From Zoogloea oleivorans (lineage in GTDB: Bacteria > Pseudomonadota > Gammaproteobacteria > Burkholderiales > Rhodocyclaceae): a stretch of 60,670 nt of DNA. Under the pieces are notes generated by a model, which worked only from the letters and a program-made list of their open reading frames with translations, was not told where the DNA came from and ran no database searches. The position numbers were made by a program, and so were the translations under genes. The stretch covers positions 1 through 60,670 of the forward strand of contig JAOAUC010000034.1 of assembly GCA_030157785.1 (NCBI GenBank), written 5' to 3'. Shown here piece after piece: positions 53,951-60,670 of the stretch. Numbering within the stretch: the stretch's first letter is position 1; each line of letters starts with the position of its first letter.

Positions 53951-54918
53951 GCGGAGGCTCCCGCCAGCAGGCCGCTGCCGGCGGCGAGCTGGTCGGCGCG
54001 GTAGGATGAACGCACCAGCGGCCCGGCGGCTACTTCGACAAAGCCCAGGCCAAGCGCCGTTTCGCGCCAGCGGTCGAATTCCTCCGGCGGCACGTAGCGC
54101 TCCACCGGCAGGTGCGAGGGCGAGGGGCGCAGGTACTGGCCGAGGGTCAGGATGTCGCAGTGGTGGGCGCGCAGGTCGCGCATGGCTTCGAGCAAGTCTT
54201 CGTCTGTTTCCCCCAGGCCGAGCATCAGCCCGGACTTGGTGGGCACCGCCGGGTTGCGGGCCTTGAAGTCGGCGATCAGGCGCAGGGAGGCAGCGTAGTT
54301 GCCGCCGGGGCGCACGGCCCTGTACAGGCGCGAGACGGTTTCGAGGTTGTGGTTGAAGACATCCGGCAGCGCGTCGCCGAGGATTTCCAGCGCGAGCTGT
54401 TCGCGGCCGCGGAAGTCGGGGGTCAGGACTTCGATCTGCACGGCCGGCGTTTCGCTGCGGATCGCCGCGATGCAGGCGGCGAAGTGGCCGGCGCCGCCGT
54501 CACGCAGGTCGTCCCGGTCTACCGAGGTGACGACCACGTAGCGCAGCTTCATGGCCTTGACGGTACGGGCCAGGCGCGCCGGTTCGTCGGCGTCGAGCGC
54601 GGCGGGGCGGCCGTGGGCCACGTCGCAGTAGGGGCAGCGCCGCGTGCAGATGCTGCCCATGATCATGAAGGTGGCGGTGCCACGGGCGAAGCATTCGCCG
54701 ATGTTGGGGCAGTCGGCCTCTTCGCAGACGGTGTGCAGTTCCTGCTCGCGCAGCATCTGCTGGAGGGCCAGCACGGAGGCGGTGCCGGGGTCGCGGGCAC
54801 GCAGCCAGGACGGTTTGGGCGGCGAGGCCCGGCTGCTGTCCACTTTTACCGGAATGCGCGCCAGCTTGGATGCGCCGCGCAGGCTCCCTGGCGCAGCGCT
54901 GGGGGCGGTTTGGGACAT
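53947..54918 (-). CDS. lipA: Lipoyl synthase LipA
   Basis: A 323-residue radical SAM enzyme. Auxiliary cluster [12 protein letters not shown] (about residues 65-76), radical [11 protein letters not shown] (about 91-98) and C-terminal RSSY. It inserts sulfur into octanoyl-lysine. Sited between acoC and thiS, so it is probably devoted to lipoylation of AcoC under acetoin growth. A second chromosomal lipA is expected elsewhere. Confidence 0.93.
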   Translation of the reverse strand: MSQTAPSAAPGSLRGASKLARIPVKVDSSRASPPKPSWLRARDPGTASVLALQQMLREQELHTVCEEADCPNIGECFARGTATFMIMGSICTRRCPYCDVAHGRPAALDADEPARLARTVKAMKLRYVVVTSVDRDDLRDGGAGHFAACIAAIRSETPAVQIEVLTPDFRGREQLALEILGDALPDVFNHNLETVSRLYRAVRPGGNYAASLRLIADFKARNPAVPTKSGLMLGLGETDEDLLEAMRDLRAHHCDILTLGQYLRPSPSHLPVERYVPPEEFDRWRETALGLGFVEVAAGPLVRSSYRADQLAAGSGLLAGASA

Positions 54919-54989
54919 GGGTCTCTCCTTGGGGTTGGGGCGGGTTCCGCAGTCCGGGCCCGTGCGGGCGCCGGACTGCGTCCAGCCTC

Positions 54990-56102
54990 TTAGCCGACGA
55001 AACGGGCGATGGCCCGGTTTACGTCGTTGGCCGCTTCCATCTGCACCATGTGCCCGCGCTTGCCGAACACTTCGACCTGCACCTTGCCGGACACGGCGTG
55101 GGCGTGGGCCACCGGGATGATCCGGTCTTCCTCGCCCCAGATCACCAGCACCGGCTTGCCGAGCTTGGCCAGGCTGTCGGCCATCACGCTGTTTTGGCGG
55201 CCGTTGGCGAACAGCTTGCCGGACAGGGTGCCCAGCGCTGCGCCAACACCTTCGAGGCGCTTGTACTTGAGCAGATCGTCCACCAGCTGGCGGGTGACCA
55301 GGCTGCTGTCGGCGAACAGGTCGGCCAGGAAGGGCTTGAGGGCATTGCGGCTGGCCGACGTGACGAAGCCGTCGATGTAGCCGGTGTTGATCTCCTCGCC
55401 GAGGCCGGCGCTGCCGATCAGGCTCAGGGAGCGGACCTTGGCCGGGTGGCGGGTGGCCACCGTCAGGGACACCGCGCCGCCCATCGAGTGACCGACCAGG
55501 TGGGCGGATTCAACGCCGACCGCGTCCATGAAAGCCGCGACGGTGTCGGCCAGGGCTTCCAGCGTACCTTCGCCCACATCCTTGGTGGATTCGCCGTGGC
55601 CGGGCAGATCGAGGGCATACACCTCGCGGTCGGCGGCCAGGGCTTCGTGGTTGAACAGCCAGTTATTCAGATCGCCGCCAAAACCGTGGATCAGCAGCAT
55701 GGCTTCGCCGCCTTCGCCGCGCTTGAGGTAGCGCAGCTTGTGGCCGTTGACATCGATCTTCTGCGTGGTGGGGCCCTGGTCTTCCTCGTCGCCCTCGGCG
55801 GGCTTGAAGTTGGCCAGGAAGTCAGCCACGAAGGCATCGATGTCGGCGTCGGCCACGCTGGCGTCGGCGATGATGCCGAGCAGGCCGCCCACCGGCAGCA
55901 CGTCTTCTTCACTGGCCGCCTGACGGCGCAGCACACCGGAGACGGCCGCTTCGACGGCACCGGCGATCTTCTCGCTTTCGACCTCGACGATTTCCTGGCC
56001 CTTTTCGATGGCATCACCCACCTGCTTGAGCCAGCCGTTGACCTTCCCCTCCTGCATGGAAAGGCCCCACTTGGGCATGGTGATCGCGTGGATCTCGGAC
56101 AT
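54990..56102 (-). CDS. acoC: AcoC: lipoyl-domain alpha/beta-hydrolase (acetoin dehydrogenase E2)
   Basis: A 370-residue protein. Residues about 1-80 are a lipoyl domain (lipoyl-Lys in VESEKIAG). Residues about 120-370 are an alpha/beta hydrolase with LIHGFGGD, nucleophile elbow VGHSMGGA, and late Asp and His ([15 protein letters not shown]). This is the AcoC architecture, not the standard catalytic E2 domain. Start overlaps the acoB stop (TAATG). Confidence 0.9.
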   Translation of the reverse strand: MSEIHAITMPKWGLSMQEGKVNGWLKQVGDAIEKGQEIVEVESEKIAGAVEAAVSGVLRRQAASEEDVLPVGGLLGIIADASVADADIDAFVADFLANFKPAEGDEEDQGPTTQKIDVNGHKLRYLKRGEGGEAMLLIHGFGGDLNNWLFNHEALAADREVYALDLPGHGESTKDVGEGTLEALADTVAAFMDAVGVESAHLVGHSMGGAVSLTVATRHPAKVRSLSLIGSAGLGEEINTGYIDGFVTSASRNALKPFLADLFADSSLVTRQLVDDLLKYKRLEGVGAALGTLSGKLFANGRQNSVMADSLAKLGKPVLVIWGEEDRIIPVAHAHAVSGKVQVEVFGKRGHMVQMEAANDVNRAIARFVG

Positions 56103-57112
56103 TACTTGTACTCCTTGGTGCTCTGCACGGCGGCGATGATCTTCGCCGCGCTGGGGATGTAGAGCTCTTCCAGCGTGTCGCTGAAAGGCACGGGGGAATG
56201 GAAGCCGGTGACCTGGCGGATCGGGGCCTTGAGGCTGCCGAAAACCCGTTCGGCGGCCAGGCCGGCGATGTCGGAGGCCATGCTGCAACGGGGGTGGGAT
56301 TCATCGACGACGACCAGCCGACCGGTCTTCTCGACGCTTTCGAGGATGGTGTCGGTGTCCAGCGGCGAGGTGGTGCGGGGGTCGATGATCTCGCAGTGGA
56401 TGCCCTGCTTCTGCAGTTCGGCGGCGGCTTCCTGGGCCTTTTGCACCATGCGGCCGATGGCCACGATGGTTACGTCATGGCCTTCGCGCACCACCGCGGC
56501 TTCGCCGAAGGGGATGGCGTAGCTTTCTTCGGGCACTTCGCCTTCCATCGTGTACAGCGCCTTGTGCTCGAGGAAGATCACCGGGTCGTTGTCGCGGATC
56601 GACTGGATCAGGAGGCCCTTGGCGTCGTAGGGGTTGGACGGCACCACCACCTTCAGGCCCGGGATGTGGGTGAAGATGTTGTACAGGCACTGCGAGTGCT
56701 GGGCCGCGGCGCGGAAACCGGCGCCGTACATGGCGCGGATCACCACCGGGGTTTCCGACTTGCCGCCGAACATGTAGCGGAACTTGGCCGCCTGGTTGAA
56801 GATCTGGTCGAAGCACACGCCCAGGAAATCCACGAACATCAGCTCGGCCACCGGGCGCATGCCGACGCAGGCCGCGCCGATGGCGGCGCCAACGTAGCCG
56901 GATTCGGAAATCGGGGTGTCGATGACCCGCCCCGGGTGCTTGTGATAGAGGCCGCGGGTCACCCCGAGCACGCCGCCCCAGGCGTCCTGCTCGCCGGGCG
57001 AGCCTTCGCCGCCGGCCACGTCTTCACCCATCACGATCACGTTCTGGTCGCGGCTCATTTCCTGGTCCAGGGCTTCGTTGATAGCCTGCTGGTAAGTGAT
57101 CTTTCTTGCCAT
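56102..57112 (-). CDS. acoB: Acetoin:DCPIP oxidoreductase / E1 beta subunit AcoB
   Basis: A 336-residue transketolase-like E1 beta subunit (VIVMGEDVAGGEG; PISESGYVGAAIGAA; FVDFLGVCFDQI). With AcoA it cleaves acetoin using thiamine diphosphate. The gap to acoA is 30 bp with an AGGAG site. Confidence 0.92.
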   Translation of the reverse strand: MARKITYQQAINEALDQEMSRDQNVIVMGEDVAGGEGSPGEQDAWGGVLGVTRGLYHKHPGRVIDTPISESGYVGAAIGAACVGMRPVAELMFVDFLGVCFDQIFNQAAKFRYMFGGKSETPVVIRAMYGAGFRAAAQHSQCLYNIFTHIPGLKVVVPSNPYDAKGLLIQSIRDNDPVIFLEHKALYTMEGEVPEESYAIPFGEAAVVREGHDVTIVAIGRMVQKAQEAAAELQKQGIHCEIIDPRTTSPLDTDTILESVEKTGRLVVVDESHPRCSMASDIAGLAAERVFGSLKAPIRQVTGFHSPVPFSDTLEELYIPSAAKIIAAVQSTKEYK

Positions 57113-57142
57113 GTCGGTCTCCTCTTTTTTTCGGATATTTGC

Positions 57143-58117
57143 TTAGTAGCTGACGTACACGTCGGTCAGCAGGTCGGCTTCGGTGGGCTTCGGGTCGGAC
57201 TTGGCCTTGACCACGGAGCCGTCGATGAGGGCCTTCACTTCGGCGTCGATGGCGTCCAGTTCGGCCTGGGCGATCTCGCCGCTGCTGGTGACGCGATGGG
57301 CGAACTGCATCAGGCAGTCCTTGGTGTCGCGGATGTTCTGCACTTCACCGGCGGCGCGGTAGGTTTGCTGGTCGCCCTCGAAGTGGCCGTAGTAGCGCGA
57401 CAGCTTCACCTCGACGAGGGACGGGCCGCCGCCATTGCGGGCACGGTCGATGGCGGCGCCGGCCGCTTCATAAACCGCGAAGAAGTCGAAGCCATCGACG
57501 GTGATGCCCGGCATGCCGAAGGCCGAGGCGCGGTCGGCGATGTTGTCGCAGGCCACCGAGAACTTGGACGAGGTGGCTTCGGCGTAGCCGTTGTTCTCGG
57601 CCAGGAAGATCACCGGCAGGTTCCACACCGAGGCCAGGTTCATGGCCTCGAAAATGGTGCCCTGGTTGGACGCGCCGTCGCCGAAGAAGCACACGCTGAC
57701 AAAGGGCTGGTTGCGCAGCTTGGCCGCCAGCGCGGTGCCGCATACCAGCGGGCCGCCGCCGCCGACGATGCCGTTGGCGCCGAGCATGCCCACCGACAGG
57801 TCGGCAATGTGCATGGAGCCACCCTTGCCCTTGCAGGTGCCGGTCTTCTTGCCCCAGATCTCGGCCATCATCCCCACCGGGTCGACGCCCTTGGCGATGC
57901 AGTGACCGTGGCCCCGGTGGGTACTGGCGATGTGGTCGTCGGCGGTGAGGTTCATGCACACGCCGGTGGCCGAGGCTTCCTCGCCGGCATAAAGGTGCAC
58001 AAAGCCCGGAATCTCGCCAGTGGCGAAATCGGTGTGCAGACGCTCTTCGAATTCACGGATGGTGCGCATGGTGCGATAGGCCTTCAGCAGGTCCTCGCGA
58101 GTCAGGGTCTTGGTCAC
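57143..58117 (-). CDS. acoA: Acetoin dehydrogenase E1 alpha subunit AcoA
   Basis: A 324-residue TPP-binding E1 alpha subunit with the TPP/Mg motif from GDGASNQG to ENN (about residues 166-196) and STHRGHGHCIAKG. The first committed step of acetoin breakdown to acetaldehyde and acetyl-CoA. Confidence 0.92.
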   Translation of the reverse strand: MTKTLTREDLLKAYRTMRTIREFEERLHTDFATGEIPGFVHLYAGEEASATGVCMNLTADDHIASTHRGHGHCIAKGVDPVGMMAEIWGKKTGTCKGKGGSMHIADLSVGMLGANGIVGGGGPLVCGTALAAKLRNQPFVSVCFFGDGASNQGTIFEAMNLASVWNLPVIFLAENNGYAEATSSKFSVACDNIADRASAFGMPGITVDGFDFFAVYEAAGAAIDRARNGGGPSLVEVKLSRYYGHFEGDQQTYRAAGEVQNIRDTKDCLMQFAHRVTSSGEIAQAELDAIDAEVKALIDGSVVKAKSDPKPTEADLLTDVYVSY

Positions 58118-58201
58118 GGTTGTCTCCAGGTTGTTGGCTTTATGTGTTGCATCCGGGGAAGGCGGGCGCGCCTGCTCCAGGATTCGGTACGGGGCGCGCG
58201 C

Positions 58202-59245
58202 TCATGGCGCGGCGCTCCGGATCAGGTCGCGGACCATGGCTCCCCGGCGCACGGCGGCGGCGAGGGTGGCCGGCACGTCGAGGGTCAGGGGGCCGTCCAG
58301 TTCGAGGGTCACGCTGTAGGTCTGGTGGCCGTTCAGTTCGATTTCGCGCTCGCCGTCGAGGGCGATGCAGCCTTGTTCCGTGCGGATCTGCATCGGTCGT
58401 CCGGGCGCCAGCAGGCCGTGTTCGTCAATGCCCACCGGCGTTACCAGGCCCGGCGCGATGGGGGCGAGGACGCCGAGGCCACTGGTGGCGCAGCGCACCC
58501 AGCTGCCGCGCGGCGCCTCGCGGCCCACCGGTTCAAGCATGGCGGCGATGCTCGACAGTCCGATGGCGTCGGGCTCGGCAAAGGTCACGAAGAGTTCGGC
58601 GATGGTGGCCGGGTCCCACACGGCGCGGGCACCCAGGTGCATCTGGCGGGTGACGCAGACATCGACGAGGGCGATCTCGTCCACCTTGCTGCCGCGTACG
58701 CGGAGCAGCTTGTTGCGCCGGGCCGCTTCACTCACCGGCACTGCGCCGGTGGCCACCAGACCGGCGGCGAGGCCGGTGAGGGTGGGTTCGCGCAAATCCG
58801 GAAAAGCGTTGTTGGTGCCCGACGACAAGGTGGCCAGCGGGGTGTCGCCGCACTCGCCGGCAACGATGCGGTGAGTGCCGTCGCCGCCCAGCACCACGAT
58901 GACTGCCACGCCGGCAGCGCGCATCCGGCGCACCGCCTCCTGCGTGTCTCGCGGGCTGTCGGTCAGCGGCATGGGCACAAAGTCCACCACCGGCCAGGGC
59001 TGCAGGCCCTGCGCCCGGTGCCCGTCGATGGCGCGGATCAGGCCGGCGGCAATGCCGACCATGTCCGGCATCATCATTACGTGTTCCACACCCACCGCCC
59101 CGAAGGCGCCGAGCAGGCGCTCGATCATGTTGATCTTTTCCACTGTGGGGAAGACCAGCGCCTTGCTGGTCAGCCGGCGAATGTCCCGCCCGGAGGCCGG
59201 ATTGGCGACGATGCCGATGGAAGGAATGGTGTGAATGTGTTTCAC
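58202..59245 (-). CDS. acoX: AcoX, ATP-NAD kinase-like protein
   Basis: A 347-residue protein with the NAD-kinase fold motif GGDGTHRIV (about residues 118-126), as in AcoX of acetoin operons, whose function remains unproven. First gene of the aco operon, about 40 bp downstream of a sigma-54 promoter. Confidence 0.88.
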   Translation of the reverse strand: MKHIHTIPSIGIVANPASGRDIRRLTSKALVFPTVEKINMIERLLGAFGAVGVEHVMMMPDMVGIAAGLIRAIDGHRAQGLQPWPVVDFVPMPLTDSPRDTQEAVRRMRAAGVAVIVVLGGDGTHRIVAGECGDTPLATLSSGTNNAFPDLREPTLTGLAAGLVATGAVPVSEAARRNKLLRVRGSKVDEIALVDVCVTRQMHLGARAVWDPATIAELFVTFAEPDAIGLSSIAAMLEPVGREAPRGSWVRCATSGLGVLAPIAPGLVTPVGIDEHGLLAPGRPMQIRTEQGCIALDGEREIELNGHQTYSVTLELDGPLTLDVPATLAAAVRRGAMVRDLIRSAAP

Positions 59246-59284
59246 GATTGGATGCTAATTGGTTTGTGTAATTGACTCCTCATT

Positions 59285-59302
59285 CAGCACGTGGCGTGCC
59301 AA
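59285..59302 (-). promoter_or_regulatory. Sigma-54 promoter of acoXABC-lipA-thiSG
   Basis: On the minus strand TTGGCACGCCACGTGCTG has GG and GC exactly ten bases apart and the full TGGCACG -24 element. It lies 40 bp upstream of acoX. Confidence 0.85.
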
Positions 59303-59454
59303 ATCCGTATTGAATTAAAGATTGCTGCGCTGCAAGAGCCTGAAGAGCCGCTTCCGCACTGCGTTTTGGAAAGTTTTTAATTTTTTTGTGTTGTGCGGCA
59401 GTATTTTTCGGGGCCGATTCGTATCAATTAATGTGAGTCAGCAAATCGAGAAAA

Positions 59455-59470
59455 TGAGACAGCTGTCTCA
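59455..59470. promoter_or_regulatory. Candidate AcoR enhancer site
   Basis: TGAGACAGCTGTCTCA is a perfect 16-bp palindrome, about 155 bp from the sigma-54 promoter. A related half-site (CTCAGAGACA) follows at 59474-59483. The stretch 59246-59580 holds no gene; it is AT-rich control DNA for acoX and acoR. Confidence 0.6.
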
Positions 59471-59580
59471 TTTCTCAGAGACAAACGTCAGCATTGATTT
59501 AATTGCCGTAGCGGAATAGGCTTCGCCCCACCAAAGGATGGCTTTCCTTAAAACACTCCCGTATATAAGGGGGAATTAAA

Positions 59581-60670
59581 ATGATTCGGAGACAAGGCGA
59601 AATCTCCCGCCACGCCGAACGCGTGGTCGAGGTGGTTGAGCGTGGCGTCTGCCTGCAGAGAAACCCGGGGCAGGATCGACTCACCCGGTCGTGGCAGCGC
59701 TCCTTGAGCAAGTACCAGGTGGACCCTTCGCTGGCCACCACACCCCAGGTGGTTACCGCCCAGGAACTGCGCGAGCACCGCGACCGCATGGATGCCTTCA
59801 TGCGCATTGCCCGTGAAGGCATGGACCGCCTGCACCAGCAGTTGCGTCCGTCGAGCTATTGCGTGCTGCTCACCGACGCCACCGGCGTGACGGTAGACTT
59901 CCGCACCGTGCCCGAGCAGGACAAGGAATTCCGTGCCCAGGGCTTTCGCAACGGCACGCGCTGGTCGGAGATGGAAGAGGGCACGTGCGGTGTCGGTACC
60001 AGTCTTGTAGACGGCCAGCCCACCCTGGTGCACCGGGCCGAGCATTTCCGCTCCCACAACATCGGCTTTACCTGTAGTGCGGCGCCCATCCTCGGCATTG
60101 ACGATCAGCCGCTGGCGGTGCTCGACGCCTCGGCGCTGTATTCCCCCGAGGGGCGCGACAGCCAGATGCTGGTGTTCCAGATGGTGATCGAGAAGGCGCG
60201 CCTGATCGAGGATGCCTTTGCCTTTCACAGCTTGCGCCAGCACTGGATCCTCCAGCTCGGGCGCACGCCGGAACTGCTCAATGTGCAAACCGATTACCTG
60301 CTCGCCTTCGACGATGCCGGCCTGTTTGTCGGCGGCAACCGCAAGGCCCGCAAGGAACTGATGCAGCGCCCGGGGCGCACCGCCCAGTGTGTGTCCGATC
60401 TGTTCGAGTGCTCGGCCGCCGACCTGCTGGCCGCCGCCCATGCCCGCCCGGGGCAGGCAATTCCGCTGCGCCTGCTCGACAGCGGCGAGCGCATCTTTGC
60501 CCTGTTGCGCGTCCCCGACGCCCGCCGCCAGGCCCCCGCCAGCCTGCCCAGTGGCGCGTCCGACACCAACGGCTGCAACGAGGCGCGGGGCTTCGGCCAC
60601 CTGGCGACGGAAGACCGTAAGCGTCGTCCCAACCCCGTCTTGACGCCTCAGACCCTCAGCCTCTCCAGGC
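59581..60670 (+). CDS. acoR: AcoR, sigma-54-dependent acetoin regulator (N-terminal part)
   Basis: An open frame from ATG at 59581 (GGGGGAATTAAA upstream) to the window end, at least 363 residues, so the gene is cut. It starts MIRRQGEISRHAERVVEVVE, then LTRSWQRSLSKYQVDP, and continues as a GAF domain (GTRWSEMEEGTCGVGTSLV; CSAAPILG), the layout of AcoR-type activators. The AAA+ and HTH domains should follow outside. Divergent from the aco operon it is expected to activate. Confidence 0.88.
   Translation, partial: MIRRQGEISRHAERVVEVVERGVCLQRNPGQDRLTRSWQRSLSKYQVDPSLATTPQVVTAQELREHRDRMDAFMRIAREGMDRLHQQLRPSSYCVLLTDATGVTVDFRTVPEQDKEFRAQGFRNGTRWSEMEEGTCGVGTSLVDGQPTLVHRAEHFRSHNIGFTCSAAPILGIDDQPLAVLDASALYSPEGRDSQMLVFQMVIEKARLIEDAFAFHSLRQHWILQLGRTPELLNVQTDYLLAFDDAGLFVGGNRKARKELMQRPGRTAQCVSDLFECSAADLLAAAHARPGQAIPLRLLDSGERIFALLRVPDARRQAPASLPSGASDTNGCNEARGFGHLATEDRKRRPNPVLTPQTLSLSR

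Noticed and set aside
53940..53960. TPP riboswitch before thiS-thiG
   Set aside because: lipA and thiS overlap, leaving no room for the aptamer, and no THI-box-like sequence was seen.
56198..59275. 1025-codon open frame on the plus strand
   Set aside because: Antisense to acoB, acoA and acoX, whose products are clearly recognised. Composition is typical of a shadow frame.

Overview
The window looks like a high-GC betaproteobacterial chromosome, most likely from the Thauera/Azoarcus/Aromatoleum group (Rhodocyclales). This rests on a nearly complete set of aerobic aromatic-catabolism modules, sigma-54 regulators of the DmpR/XylR (V4R) type, and an aco operon. The genus is an inference; no marker gene here settles it.

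Layout. (1) 1-73: 3' end of a tRNA (probably initiator tRNA-fMet) and a terminator. (2) 90-10712: a BenM/CatM-like LysR regulator, divergent from an envelope operon (DUF1302 barrel, DUF1329 protein, YCF48-like propeller, MMPL/RND transporter, universal-stress/hemerythrin fusion), then a DmpR-like activator. (3) 10713-14030: an AT-richer island with two unrecognised genes, possible integron-type recombination sites and a broken ynfA. (4) 14044-21617: a bounded module with a 21-bp repeat array, a second V4R activator, a sigma-54 promoter, a VanB/VanA-type reductase plus Rieske oxygenase, and a second DUF1302-DUF1329 pair; related direct repeats lie at both ends. (5) 21650-27851: sigma-54 promoter with an upstream inverted repeat, then the upper phenol operon dmpQ-B-K-L-M-N-O-P. 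(6) 27866-30475: hipBA toxin-antitoxin and an orphan XRE-type gene. (7) 30617-38989: lower meta-cleavage operon dmpC-E-H-I-F-G with a second catechol 2,3-dioxygenase and three accessory genes, ended by a strong terminator; a flavodoxin-type reductase and an HpaI aldolase follow. (8) 40524-44214: housekeeping-like genes and a second LysR gene. (9) 44327-52876: the protocatechuate 4,5-cleavage (lig) pathway ligU-J-K-I-A-B-C, an aldo/keto reductase and an HPPD-like protein. (10) 52875-60670: acoXABC-lipA-thiS-thiG on the minus strand from a sigma-54 promoter, divergent from acoR, which runs off the window.

How it works together. Phenol is hydroxylated to catechol by DmpKLMNOP and cleaved by DmpB (kept active by DmpQ). 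The 4-oxalocrotonate branch (DmpC, I, H) and DmpE, G, F then yield pyruvate and acetyl-CoA. Protocatechuate goes through LigAB, C, I, J/U and K to pyruvate and oxaloacetate. The VanAB-like pair may feed one of these routes. Upper operons look sigma-54 controlled. The lower operon and the envelope operon share the same LysR-type site at identical geometry, which suggests one LysR regulon joining transport/envelope functions to ring-fission metabolism.

A family of REP/REPIN hairpins (a GTAG foot plus an 18-bp imperfect palindrome) sits between cistrons of the catabolic operons, eight loci in all, with a variant showing a paired base change in the stem.
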